Assembly (NCBI GenBank): GCA_023376005.1
Contig: CM042160.1
Span: forward strand, 88,308,455 to 88,372,454
Direction: 5' to 3'
Length of the DNA stretch: 64,000 nucleotides
Source: Doryteuthis pealeii
Taxonomy: Eukaryota > Mollusca > Cephalopoda > Myopsida > Loliginidae
Part shown: in pieces, positions 33,440-43,965 of the stretch
Position numbering within the stretch: the stretch's first letter is position 1
Layout: each line of letters starts with the position of its first letter
Notes under the pieces: model-generated
Told to the model about the DNA's origin: nothing
Seen by the model: the letters and a program-made list of their open reading frames with translations, nothing else
The model's database searches: none
Translations under genes and position numbers: made by a program

Positions 33440-33850
33440 AAATATCCAAAAAGCAGCTGTATGGCCACTTTGCCTCCTTCACAAAAATAATCCACATAAG
33501 AACAAACAAACTGCTGGACAATTGATGGAGAAGCAAAGACAAACTCATAAATGACATTCTCCTCTTGGACACCTACACATGGACACACCAGTCTAGATCA
33601 ACCAGTCTAGACAAACTCATAAGTGGACAGTTCTCCCCACCGTAGACACAACAGTGGTAGGCCCGACCAACAGAAAGCACATCAACCAGCTCTGTCGGAT
33701 TCTGATGCTACGTATGAGGAACTGTCAGGGGCCGTGGACCGATAGGGACGGTTTGCGAGAAAGAGAAGTCATGGGAATCCGTGCTGTCAGCGTGACCCGA
33801 TGATGATGATGATGAAATGTGTGAAATGATGATGAAGATGATTTAACCTA
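33440..33850 (+). pseudogene. LINE 3' remnant, copy 2
   Basis: Counterpart of 21825-22196, ending in ATG repeats with an extra GTGTGAAATG insertion. Not translatable because of accumulated indels, some of which may be sequence errors. Confidence 0.65.
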
Positions 33851-34084
33851 TTATGTGAATGTTTTTTGGTTTTGTGAATAGGTTACGATATAAAGAGTTT
33901 TAAAAAAGGTATTTGTAACCTGAGATTATGTTACAGTGCACAGTAGCTTAACGATTTTTGTAACTTCAAATGAGATTTCTTTTTTCAAATTGTACAACGA
34001 GTCTTCTGAATATTGCTTGTTTCTTATTGTATCGTGTTCTGCGTACAAGACGACCATCGATAAGGTTTAAGAATTTTAAAGATA

Positions 34085-34712
34085 ATCTACCACGCACTGT
34101 CGGCTGGGGCTTTAGAATGCACCGACTGCCACCTCTGCAGAGGGTAAGACTCCCCCAATGGGGCGCACCTGTTGGCCGTTGATGCGGAACCCGTGATGCT
34201 TAAGGATAGAGCCCAGGTGGATGAGCAGTTTCATAGATTTACAATACTCCACTTTGGCCGCTATCTTGGCTATGACGGGCGGTCGGAGAGGCCCTCTCCG
34301 ATCAAATCGCTGGTCTACGGTCAAGCCTAGCACACTATATGAATTTTCACAACCTTATTGGCCCTTATGGCATAGCCCCAAACAGCCTTTTTATAATATG
34401 GGTGCTAGAAGGGGTGGGTTGCGGTCCTACATATCCTGGGAATGACGTTAAACTCTATCTGATGGTGAGCGTTCCAGTTTTGGAGGTTTGGGGAATGTGG
34501 AGCACCGCCATCATCAAACCATTGCTCCGCCTGGTCCACTCTGAACCCGGAGTGGTAGTACTGTTAGGGTCCCCATCTATGGGTTAAGCATAAAAAAGAA
34601 TTGTAATTATCCATTAGATTGACTTATTTCAAAACTTTAATCGCAATTAATGACCCACTGAGGTTGTCTATGCCGTAAAACAAAACCAAACAAACAAACA
34701 AACCAAAAGACT
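34085..34712 (+). mobile_element. Repeat X, copy 2
   Basis: Counterpart of 22440-23045, ending CTATGCCGTAAAACAAAACC and CAAA repeats. Confidence 0.65.
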
Positions 34713-34744
34713 ATCTAAAAGCTGAACAAAATTAAACTGAAAAA

Positions 34745-35050
34745 AGTTATTATCTAGTATTATCTGCCATTATTTAGACTATTGGTCCTCATCTTCATTG
34801 TTAATCTGTACAACGTTTTCGGCCGATGTTGCCCTTCGGTCTTCTTCAGGTGATTTCTTGTCGGACCTCGGGAAACCTTGTCGGAACTCGGGACCTTTCT
34901 ATCGAACTTCCAGGGAACCTTCTTTTCGAAGTCGGAACATTCTTGTCCGACAAGAAATTACCTGGAAGAAGTCCGGATAAGGCAGATCGACCGAAACAAT
35001 TGTAAGATAACAATGGAAGAGAGGACAATAGTCCGAATAATACAAATAAT
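34745..35050. repeat. Foldback cassette, copy 2 of 23100-23345
   Basis: Same hammerhead-like ends and middle phrases, with frequent indels. Confidence 0.6.
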
Positions 35051-35139
35051 AACTAATTAATCAAGACTCATCTAAAAGATTCAGCGAAAATTGTTTATTA
35101 TTTTGCCATAATTTTTTTTAAGGTGAGTCTTGATAATTT

Positions 35140-35700
35140 TCGTTTTATTTAGATTTTTAGCGACTTGTTATCCTTCCTCTTATTTTTAATATACACACGC
35201 AGATCCTCGGCCTCCAGCTTTCTTCAGGTGTTTCGGCTGATATGCCGTTGAACACAAGGCCCACAAGCGGATATAAGGGTTTTGCTTAATACAATTCTAA
35301 GTGACAATAAATCCTGTAAATTGCAGGTTCAATCCTGACCGCGGGGCGATAATAACAAGAATACTTAATATTGCTTAAACTTATAACCCGGTCATGGTTA
35401 ACAGAATGAGAACAAGTAGATTGAAAGGGTTAGGTTCAAATCCTGACCACGGCCGGATAATAACATAGAATACTTTAATATAGCTTAAAACTTGTACCCG
35501 GTCATGGTTAACAGAATGAAGAACAGTAGATTTGGAGAGGGTTCCGGTTCATTTCCACAAAGGTTTCCAAATTACATATGAAGGCTCCTGGTTCGACAAG
35601 AAAACACCTGAAGAAGGGCGGAGGTCACATAGGCAGAAAAGCGTTGTTTATATAATAATAAAGATGAGGAACCAGCAGTCCCGAAAAATCTGAATAATAC
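35140..35700. repeat. Foldback cassette, copy 2 of 23470-23995
   Basis: Same architecture including the internal ~110-bp tandem block (35330-35535). The GAAGATTCCTGAGTTCAACC part is missing here. Confidence 0.6.
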
Positions 35701-36039
35701 AAAATGACAAAAAAGGTTTTTACCTAAAAATTTTGAAATAAAATATAACTGATGCCATTTGTAAAATTCATTAATTGAATAACAAGGCGCCGTAACTCAA
35801 TACGGATCTAACCTGTTTGCATCCTACTACAGGAGAAAGCACAGAGTTATTATGAATGCCTCAATACAATCATAGAAACCAAGCCACCAATCAGGACTCA
35901 AGGAATGGAATCATCCAATGCATGATGGACTATTCTTGAGTTTCTCATAAGTACCAGCTGTCTTGGACACTAGTTCAGTTGTGCTTACTAGTTGCTGTTG
36001 TTCCAAACCAACTGTAATACTGACTGACTGAATTCAACA

Positions 36040-36175
36040 TCTATCTATCTATCTATATATCTATCCTATCTCATCATATCTAATCTATTTATGCTATCCA
36101 TCTCATATCTTATCTATTTATCTCATCATATCTATCTAAATCTATATATCTATTCTAATATATCTATCTATTGAC
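36040..36175. repeat. (TCTA)n microsatellite, copy 2
   Basis: Interrupted TCTA repeats with single-base errors. Confidence 0.85.
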
Positions 36176-36304
36176 TGGAAGATAGATAACCAATGACATC
36201 TGGTGCGCATTATCCTTAGTTTGTTGCCTATAGTTTGGTTTATAAATACTGGTTTAATGGCATATCAAACTTTGATGGTTATTTAATGCAACACCATCGC
36301 AGAA

Positions 36305-38025
36305 GAGTAAGAAAAGAGAAAAGAAGAAAAGAAAGTGAAAGAAAAAAAACCAAAAACCCAGACAACAACAACAACAAAAATACCACTAAAAAAACCCAAA
36401 CAAACGAGAGAAATAGAAAAAGAAAAGAGAACACATGATGAACAAAAGAAAAAGAAAGAAAAGAAAGAATGAATAGGAAATAATCAAAGAATGAAAACCG
36501 AAGAAGAAATTGAAAAAAAAAAAAAAAAAGCAAAAAAGAAGAATGAAAAATAGGAAATAAGTCAAAGAATGAAAAAACGCGAAGAAAGAAATTGAAAAAA
36601 AAAAAAAAAAAGCAAAAAAAAGAAAAGAATGAAAAATAGGAACTAATAAGAATGAAAACCGAAAAGAAGGAATTGAAAAAAAAAAAAAAAAAAAGCAAAA
36701 GAAAAAAAAAATAATGAAAATAGGAATAATCAAAGAAATGGAAAATACCGAAAAGAAAAGAATTGTAAAAAAAAAAAGCAAAAAAAAAGAAAATAATGAA
36801 AAAGGAAATAATCAAAGAATGAAAAACCCGAAAGAGAAAGAATTGAAAAAAAAAAAAAAGAAAAAAAAAAAGAAAATAATGAAAAATAGTAATAATCAAA
36901 GAATGAAAAAACCGAAAAGAAAAGAATTGAAAAAAAAAAAAAGCAAAAAAAAGAAAGAATGAAAAATAGGAATAATCAAGAAATGAAAAACCGAAAGAAA
37001 AGAAATTGAAAAAAAAAAAAAAAAAGCAAAAAAAAAAGAAAAGAATGAAAAATAGGAAATAATCAAAGAATGAAACCGAAAAGAAAGAAATTGAAAAAAA
37101 AAAAAGAAAATGAATGAAAAATAGGAAATAATCAAGAATGAAAAACCGAAAGAAAGAAATTGAAAAAAAAAAAAAAACAAAAAAGAAAAATAATGAAAAA
37201 TAGGAAATAATCAAAGAATGAAAAACCGAAAAGAAAGAAATTGAAAAAAAAAAAAAAGAAAAAAAAAAGAAAATGAAAAATAGGAAATAATCAAAGAATG
37301 AAAACCGAAAAGAAAGAAATTGAAAAAAAAAAAAAAAAGCAAAAAAAAGAAAGAATGAAAAATAGGAAATAATCAAGAATGAAAAACCGAAAAGAAAGAA
37401 TTGAAAAAAAAAAAAAAAGCAAAAAAAAAAGAAAAGAATGAAAAATAGGAAATAATCAAAGAATGAAAAAACCGAAAAAGAAAGAATTGAAAAAAAAAAA
37501 AAAAGCAAAAAAAAGAAAAGAATGAAAATAGGAAATAACAAAGAATGAAAAACCGAAAGAAAGAAATTGAAAAAAAAAAAAAAAAGCAAAAGAAAAAGAA
37601 AATAAATTGAAAAATAGGAAATAATCAAAGAATGAAAAACCGAAAGAAAGAAATTGTAAAAAAAAAAAAAAGCAAAAAAAAAAGAAATAATGAAAAATAG
37701 GAATAATCAAGAATGAAAAACCGAAAAGAAAGAATTGAAAAAAAAAAAAAAAAGAAAAAAAAAGAATAATGAAAAATAGGAAATAATCAAAGAATGAAAA
37801 ACCGAAAAGAAAGAAATTGAAAAAAAAAAAAAAAAGCAAAAAAGAAAAGAATGAAAATAGGAAAATAATAAGAATGAAACCGAAAAAGAAAGAAATTGAA
37901 AAAAAAAAAAAAAAAAAAAAAAAAAGCAAAAAAAAAAAAAAAAAAGAATGAAAAATAGGAAATAATCAAAGAATGAAAAACCGAAAGAAAGAAATTGAAA
38001 AAAAAAAAAAAAAAAAAAGCGGTGT
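36305..38025. repeat. A-rich minisatellite, expanded allele
   Basis: About twenty units of ~80 bp (GAATGAAAAATAGGAAATAA, TCAAAGAATGAAAA, CCGAAAAGAAAG, A run, GC, A run) compared with about four in copy 1. The 449-codon Phe-rich minus-strand frame is a translation of the array and not a protein. Confidence 0.95.
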
Positions 38026-38277
38026 AGGTGTGGGTGAATTTGTAAAAGTTTGTAGAAATCTATTTCCTAAATGTACTTCTATGGCGGTGTGACAAGAACA
38101 GTTTGGTCATGACTTGCATCTGAATGATTACCTCACATACAGGTCTTATGGACCAACAAAGGAGAAATCCTTAACACAGCACCGGCTTGTCTATGTGGCA
38201 CTATGGAACTGCAGCACCACCTGCTGGCAGGAATAAGCAACAATAAAAGGTATATTCATAGCTTTAATTGAATTAAT

Positions 38278-38360
<83 letters not shown>

Positions 38361-38394
38361 GGAGAAATGTGAGGAGGTTAATCCGACAATATGT
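38026..38394. other. Unclassified stretch plus (CA)n(TA)n
   Basis: Counterpart of 25079-25434; compound microsatellite at 38279-38358. Confidence 0.6.
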
Positions 38395-38817
38395 GGAGAA
38401 AAGTAGACAAACACGGGATGTTATGGAAACTGGATGTTTATTGTCGATGGTGCAACGTTTCGATCTCTGATTAGACCATCTTCAGGACTTGGATATAGTA
38501 GTTGCTTCAATGATGGACATTCTCAAAATGCTGAAACAGAAGGTCGTCAGTAGGGAGAGGGGTGGTTGGGAGTGGCTAGTGGATTTTCTTCTCACCATTC
38601 TGACACTCCCCATCTAGCGAGAAGAAAATCCACTAACCACCCCCAACCACCCCTCCACCTACTGACGACCTTCTGTTTCAGCATTTTGAGAATGTCCATC
38701 ATTGAAGCAAGTACTATATCCAAGTCCTGAAGATGGTCTAATAAGAGACCGAAACGTTGCACCATCGACAATAAACATCCAGTTTCCATAACATCCCGTG
38801 TTTGTCTACCTTTCTCC
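38395..38817. repeat. Long inverted repeat, copy 2 of 25435-25868
   Basis: Same ~200-bp arms. The loop lacks about ten bases compared with copy 1. Hammerhead-like phrase CCTGAAGATGG...GAGACCGAAACGTTGC on the plus strand near 38727-38760. Confidence 0.85.
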
Positions 38818-39087
38818 ATATATATACATATACGAAACCACTCAGAATGACACGATCACCACGACCTGGCTAATTTATCCCCAGTCATAAACCCCGCCCC
38901 CTAAAACGATGAGAAGAACTTAAACTGAAATCTTTTTATGAGTTTATATGCTGTTAAACAGCAACCAACCAACCAACATTCCTTGTCTCATCCAATCATT
39001 ATTCAGTTTCATCACGAGGGTTCAATATCATCTAAAGATAGCCACACCGCATCCGAATGGATCACAGAAGTTAGTCTGTAAGTCTAA

Positions 39088-39089
<2 letters not shown>

Positions 39090-39135
<46 letters not shown>

Positions 39136-39145
39136 TATATAATAT
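39090..39145. repeat. (TA)n microsatellite
   Basis: TA tract interrupted twice, bordering the next cassette. Confidence 0.95.
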
Positions 39146-39249
39146 AATGAATAGTGAATGAAAAAATGAGAAAAGTATTGGCATGAAAAGGTGCTCAATG
39201 CTAATAAAGCAGAGCAGATTATAATTAATGGTAATATTATGATTTCACA

Positions 39250-39291
39250 CTCATAACTTCAAGTTTCTTGGTAGTCCAATCATCAGATGAG
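39250..39291 (-). ncRNA. Hammerhead ribozyme, type I, all core positions intact
   Basis: Minus strand, 5' to 3': stem I CTCAT (39287-39291); core CTGATGA (39280-39286); stem II TTGGACTACCAA, 4 bp with an ACTA loop (39268-39279); GAA (39265-39267); stem III ACTTGAAGT, 3 bp with a TGA loop (39256-39264); T as the cleavage-site nucleotide (39255); stem I return ATGAG (39250-39254), 5 of 5 paired. Beyond stem I, CAC and GTG can extend the helix after a small internal loop. Predicted cleavage is between 39255 and 39254. Small stem III and open stem I are as in Penelope-like element hammerheads. Confidence 0.85.
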
Positions 39292-39406
39292 AAGTGGTTG
39301 AGATGTCAAAAACCAGTCGTGAAATGGTAAAAATCGATTTTTTAATGGTAAAAATCCTTTTTTACCATTAAAAATTCACGACTGGTTTTTGACATCTCAA
39401 CCACTT

Positions 39407-39448
39407 CTCATCTGATGATTGGATTACCAATAAACTTTAAGTTATGAG
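39407..39448 (+). ncRNA. Hammerhead partner arm with G12 mutated
   Basis: Plus strand: CTCAT, CTGATGA (39412-39418), stem II TTGGATTACCAA, then TAA instead of GAA (39431-39433), stem III ACTTTAAGT, T, ATGAG. All stems pair, but G12, the catalytic general base of hammerheads, is replaced by T, so this arm should not cleave. Confidence 0.8.
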
Positions 39449-39560
39449 TGTGAAATCATAATATTACCAATAATTATAAATCTGCTCTGCTTTATTAGCA
39501 TTGAGCACCTTTTCCATGCCAATACTTTCTCATTTTTTCATTCACTATTCATTATATATA

Positions 39561-39616
<56 letters not shown>

Positions 39617-39625
39617 GTGTGTGTG
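39561..39625. repeat. (TA)n and (GT)n microsatellite
   Basis: TA tract followed by GT repeats, between two palindromic cassettes. Confidence 0.9.
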
Positions 39626-39840
39626 TGAAAAGATGGAATAAAAACATCACACAATGCTGTTAAAGAGAAAACAATTTATAATATAATCATAGCTGATATT
39701 GATCAATATTTCGATTTTACAAAAATCTTCTTCAGAGCCCGTTTACTCTTTTGTAAAATGATCAATATCAGCTATGATTATGTTATAAATTGTTTTCTCT
39801 TTAACAGCATTGTGTGGTGTTTTCATTCCATCTTTTTCAT
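39626..39840. repeat. Long inverted repeat (third copy 2 cassette)
   Basis: Arms from GAAAAAGATGGAATAAAAAC-like sequence to GTTTTCATTCCATCTTTTTC, ~95 bp each. The minus strand near 39700-39740 reads CTCTGAAGA, an extra A, a GATTTT/AAAATC hairpin, GAA and the self-complementary ATAT, hammerhead-like. The left arm alone occurs again at 49942-50070. Confidence 0.85.
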
Positions 39841-40187
39841 ACTTATACTGTCGGATTCATTTCTTTATATATATATATATATATATATACTAAACTTATT
39901 GGTAAACCCTTGTAGGAAGAAAAACCCGGTAAATAGTTTGATAGTAAAAATATACTACCAAACTTTACCTGGGGAAAAAGATGAAAAGAAAGAAAAGAAC
40001 CAAGAGGGTCGTACCAACCGAAAATAATCGATTACTACTATAACACTTGCCCCCCCCAAAAAATGTATATATGAAACATATATATATATATATATAAACC
40101 GCCAGGATATTCTAAAGCTAAACAGTAAAAGAGTGCTCAATACCTAAGTAGAGAAAATGATAAAGTTAAACAACCTAATGAGTCAGA

Positions 40188-40229
40188 CATACCTACTGAC
40201 AGTTTCGCTTAGTAGCTTATCAGGGAAAG
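40188..40229 (-). ncRNA. Hammerhead-like motif with G8 changed
   Basis: Same as 26918-26959 but with A at the cleavage position: CTGATAA (40217-40223), GCTACTAAGC, GAA, ACTGTCAGT, A, GG. Only G8 deviates among the core bases I can check. Confidence 0.55.
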
Positions 40230-40231
40230 AA

Positions 40232-40234
<3 letters not shown>

Positions 40235-40280
<46 letters not shown>
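40235..40280. repeat. (TA)n microsatellite
   Basis: TA tract. Counterpart of the tract at 26967-27008 by position of its left flank. Confidence 0.9.
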
Positions 40281-40284
<4 letters not shown>

Positions 40285-40568
40285 AATATACCAAGCGTGT
40301 TGTAGAATCCTTGCGGAGAGAAAAAACCGGCAGAGAGTTTGATTGTAAAAATATACTACCAAACATCAACCAGGAAGAAAAAAAATTTTGAAAAAAGAAA
40401 AGACCAAGATATTTGTACCAACAAAAAATAATCTATTGGTACAGTATTTGGCCAAAGAAAAACAATTTATATGTATATATATGTATATAAGATATATAAT
40501 ATATTCATATAACCGCTAGGAGAAAGCTAATTTGTAAAAAGTGCTCGATACCTAAGTAGAGCCAAGTA
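40281..40568. other. Diverged tandem relative of 39890-40230
   Basis: No gene. Phrases such as AATATACCAAGCGTGTTG and CCGCTAGGAGAAAGC parallel 39888-40110, so the unit (TA tract, AT-rich body, hammerhead-like end) is repeated in tandem. Confidence 0.55.
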
Positions 40569-40711
40569 ATAAGGATATCTACTGAGTCAGACGAACCTAC
40601 TATTAGTTTCGCATAAAGCTCTTTCAGGGCTAAAATCTGACTTTAGATTTAGCCCTGAAGAGCTTTATGCGAAACTAATAGTAGGTTCGTCTGACTCAGT
40701 AGATTATCCTT

Positions 40712-40713
<2 letters not shown>
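40569..40713. repeat. Inverted repeat with hammerhead in both arms
   Basis: The arms TAAGGATATCTACTGAGTC and GACTCAGTAGATTATCCTTA enclose a small centre near 40641. The left arm, read on the minus strand, has the same motif as the right arm but with one extra A in the core (CTGAAAGA). Confidence 0.85.
40651..40687 (+). ncRNA. Hammerhead ribozyme candidate, CTGAAGA core
   Basis: Stem I AGCC (40651-40654); core CTGAAGA (40655-40661; position 7 may be any base); stem II GCTTTATGC (40662-40670), only 2 GC pairs; GAA (40671-40673); stem III ACTAATAGT (40674-40682), 3 bp with an AAT loop; A as the cleavage-site base (40683); stem I return GGTT (40684-40687), pairing with AGCC through one G-U. The short stems I and II make activity less certain than for 39250-39291. 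Confidence 0.7.

Positions 40714-40749
<36 letters not shown>
40714..40749. repeat. (TA)n microsatellite
   Basis: TA tract following the inverted repeat. Confidence 0.95.
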
Positions 40750-40754
<5 letters not shown>

Positions 40755-41090
40755 CCCCAACTTTAGTGTATGTAATACATTTTGTTCATGTCACGCACTG
40801 TTTCCTCGAAACAAAGTGTTTCTTTTTTGTCAACCATAATGTCAAGGATGAATTGGCATGTCACAACAAACAAGGTTACCTCGATGCAACATTAAAATAT
40901 CATGGGGGTCATCATTTAAGGTATATATCTTTTTTTTCCTACAGATATAAGACAACTCCTCTGAAAATAACGAGTTCGAACCCCGACTGTGATGATTTGC
41001 AATCACGTACCACTGATGCCATTATGAGAGGCATAGATCAGTTTATTTGCCCAAATTTGGGTAAATAGCGGGGCAGTTGAATCCCTTTAG
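40750..41090 (+). mobile_element. SINE-2-like fragment, copy 2
   Basis: Counterpart of 27009-27360 with the same B-box-like GAGTTCGAACCCC. The 100-codon frame from 40766 is not preserved as such in copy 1. Confidence 0.45.
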
Positions 41091-41099
41091 CCTTGAAAA

Positions 41100-41700
41100 T
41101 ATAATCCATCTTATGCATTATACATCGGCCAAAACGTTGTGTATAATGAGTAAACAGTCCGAAAATATTAACGCATACTATTTGGAACAAAATTTATGTT
41201 ACATAGTAATATGAGGGCTCTCGATTTTTCACAAAAAGGTTCCAATTCCAGAGTTCGAAGAGAAGGTTTCCCAATTCCAGAGTTCGGAGAGAAGGTTTCC
41301 CAGTTCCAGAATTCGAAGAGAAGGTTTCCGGGTTTCAGAGTTCGAAGAGAAGGTTCTCGAGTCCGACAAAAAGGTTCCAGAGTTCGAAGAGAAGGTTTTA
41401 GTGTTCCAGAGTTCGAAGAGAAGGTTTCTGAGTTCCAGAGTTCGAAGAGAAGATTTCCGAGTTCCAGAGTTCGGAGAGAAGGTTCTCGAGTCCGACAAAA
41501 AGGTTCCAGAGTTCGGAGAGAAGGTTCTCGAGTCCGAAAAAAAGGTTCCAGAGTTCGGAGAGAAGGTTCTCGAGTCCGACAAAAAGGTTCCAGAGTTCGG
41601 AGAGAAGGTTTCCGAATTCCAGAGTTCGAAGAGAAGGTTTCCGAATTCCAGAGTTCAGAGAAAATGTTCTCGAGTCCGACAAGAAACAGTTGAAAAAGAA
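41100..41700. repeat. Foldback cassette with expanded ~30-bp minisatellite
   Basis: Same termini as 27370-27745. The core (41235-41690) has about 15 units mixing GTTCCAGAGTTCGAAGAGAA and GTTCTCGAGTCCGACAAAAA variants. Open frames on both strands are by-products of a unit near a multiple of three. Confidence 0.75.
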
Positions 41701-41954
41701 CAATATGCTATGGGCCAGAGTCGATTTTTGTTTACTTTGGTGGACATAGAATTTATATGAAAAAAATTGACTTATTTTTGAGAGTATAAATGAAGTAGAG
41801 TCTAAATCTTAATTTATCTCCGAGTGAAAGTTGCGCATTATTTTAGAATTTGACTTTAAAATGCATTATTTGATCGATACATTTAGGTGTAAAAATCAAG
41901 TAAGCAATCATAGTTATCATTTGATTATAGGCACCATCTTTGTTGGTTTGTTGT

Positions 41955-42450
41955 GTTTTGGTTTACGCCATATCAACCTCGGTGGGTCATTTAATGTTAA
42001 CAAAGTTTTGAAATAAATTCATTCTTAATACATACTGAATATTTATACATAAATTTTTCTATTTAACCTAGAGATGCAACCCTAACAGGTACTACCACTA
42101 CAGTTCAGAGTGGACCTGGGACCTTCAGAAATGAATCCTCACCATCAGATAGAGTTTAACGTCATTTCCAGGACATGAAAACCCTCAGCCACCAACTTCT
42201 AGCACATATATGATAAAAAGGGTTGGGGCTTGCCATTATATGAATAATATTAGGACAATCATACAGGGGCTAGAGCTTGACGTGATCAGCCGATTGATCG
42301 GTGGGGGCCTCTCAGACGACGCGTTTAGCCTAAGTAAGGACCTAAGAGAAGTGATGCAAGTCATGGACTACACATTCCTTAAGATTTCGTCCTTAGAATC
42401 GAGTCACAACCTGAGACCAAAAATTGGACCAACTGGGGAAGTCTTATCCC
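41955..42450 (-). mobile_element. Repeat X fused to satellite array 2
   Basis: The tail side begins GGTTTACGCCATATCAACC. The head side is cut at GGGGAAGTCTTATCCC followed by AAGCTACATGG, the same fusion point as at 28514. Confidence 0.65.
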
Positions 42451-43965
42451 AAGCTACATGGTTAAATACAATCAAATGAGAACCAACATCTTAGATTCCC
42501 GTTAATCCGGCATCGGTGCAAATTTTCATCCTCATTTGGTTTCATTAAACCCAAGCTACATGGCCAAATACAATCAAATAAGGCCCAACGTGTTGGATTC
42601 CCGTTAATCCGGCATCGGTGCAAATTTTCATCCTCATTTGGTTTCATTAAATCCTAGCTACATGGCCAAATACAATCAAATAAGGCCCAACGTGTTGGAT
42701 TCCCGTTAATCCGGCATCGGTGCAAATTTTCATCCTCATTTGTTTCATCAAACCCAAGCTACATGGCCAAATACAATCAAATAAGGCCCAACGTGTTGGA
42801 TTCCCGTTAATCCGGCATCGGTGCAAATTTTCATCCTCATTTGGTTTCATTAAACCCAAGCTACATGGCCAAATACAATCAAATAAGGCCCAACGTGTTG
42901 GATTCCCGTTAATCCGGCATCGGTGCAAATTTTCATCCTCATTTGGTTTCATTAAACCCAAGCTACATGGCCAAATACAATCAAATAAGGCCCAACGTGT
43001 TGGATTCCCGTTAATCCGGCATCGGTGCAAATTTTCATCCTCATTTGGTTTCATTAAACCCAAGCTACATGGCCAAATACAATCAAACAAGGCCCAATGT
43101 GTTGGATTCCCGTTAATCCGGCATCGGTGCAAATTTTCATCAACATTTGGTTTCATTAAACCCAATCTACGTGGCCAAATACAATGAAATAAGGCCCAAC
43201 GTGTTGGATTCCCGTTTATCCGGCATCGGTGCAAATTTTCATCCTCATTTGGTTTCATTAAACCCAAGCTACATGGCCAAATACAATGAAATAAGGCCCA
43301 ACGTGTTGGATTCCCGTTAATCCGGCATCGGTGCAAATTTTCATCCTCATTTGGTTTCATTAAACCCAAGCTACATGGCCAAATACAATCAAACAAGGCC
43401 CAATGTGTTGGATTCCCGTTAATCCGGCATCGGTGCAAATTTTCATCAACATTTGGTTTCATTAAACCCAATCTACGTGGCCAAATACACTGAAATAAGG
43501 CCCAACGTGTTCGATTCCCGTTAATCCGGCATCGGTGCAAATTTTCATCATCATTTGGTTTCATTAAACCCAAGCTACATGGCCAAATACAATCAAACAA
43601 GGCCCAACGTGTTCGATTCCCGTTAATCCGGCATCGGTGCAAATTTTTTATCATCATTTGGTTTCATTAAACCCAAGCTACATAGCCAAATACAATCAAA
43701 CAAGGCCCAACGTGTTGGATTCCCGTTAATCCGGCATCGGTGCAAATTTTTAATCATCATTTGGTTCCATTAAACCCAAGCTACATGGCCAAATACAATC
43801 AAACAAGGCCAACGTGTTGGATTCCGTTAATCCGGCATCGGTGCAAATTTCATCCTCAGTTGGTTTCATTAAACCCAGCTACATGGCCAAATACAATCAT
43901 AAGCCCAACGTGTTGGATTCCCGTTAATCCGGCATCGGTGCAAATTTTCATCCATTAGGTTCACA
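42451..43965. repeat. 102-bp satellite, array 2
   Basis: About 15 units of good sequence quality. Early units are the CATGGCC / AATAAGG / TTGGATTCCC subtype. Later ones alternate with CAACATTTGG and TTCGATTCCC variants. The first unit (AATGAGAACCAACATCTTAG) is highly diverged. The 336-codon minus-strand frame is ten repeats of the 34-residue translation and is not supported as a gene. Confidence 0.95.

Larger units (their letters stand above)
39146..39555. repeat. Long inverted repeat with intact hammerhead (copy 2-specific)
   Basis: The arms run from TAATGAATAGTGAATGAAAA to the complementary TTCACTATTCATTA, ~190 bp each, with the centre near 39345-39360. Each arm carries a hammerhead reading outward, minus strand on the left and plus strand on the right. 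It occupies the (TA)n site that holds a different palindrome in copy 1. Confidence 0.9.
30465..42450. repeat. Locus copy 2 (pair 1/2)
   Basis: Collinear with 19060-28515. From 30465 to about 38280 it differs from copy 1 by very frequent single-base insertions and deletions. From about 38300 onward it is clean, with about 2 percent difference. It has a much longer A-rich minisatellite and additional palindromic cassettes at 39.1-40.7 kb. Confidence 0.9.

Noticed and set aside
36279..37628. 449-codon Phe/Ser-rich minus-strand frame
   Set aside because: Translation of an A-rich minisatellite; broken wherever units shift phase.
40766..41068. 100-codon frame shared in part with copy 1
   Set aside because: Its N-terminal half is not open in copy 1 and the differences in the shared half change amino acids; it overlaps a SINE-like B box.
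42647..43657. 336-codon minus-strand open frame of 34-residue repeats
   Set aside because: The satellite unit is 102 bp, so any frame without a stop in one unit stays open through the array. By chance about one of six frames would be open (each has roughly a one in five chance), and two are here. No promoter, start context or domain supports a protein.
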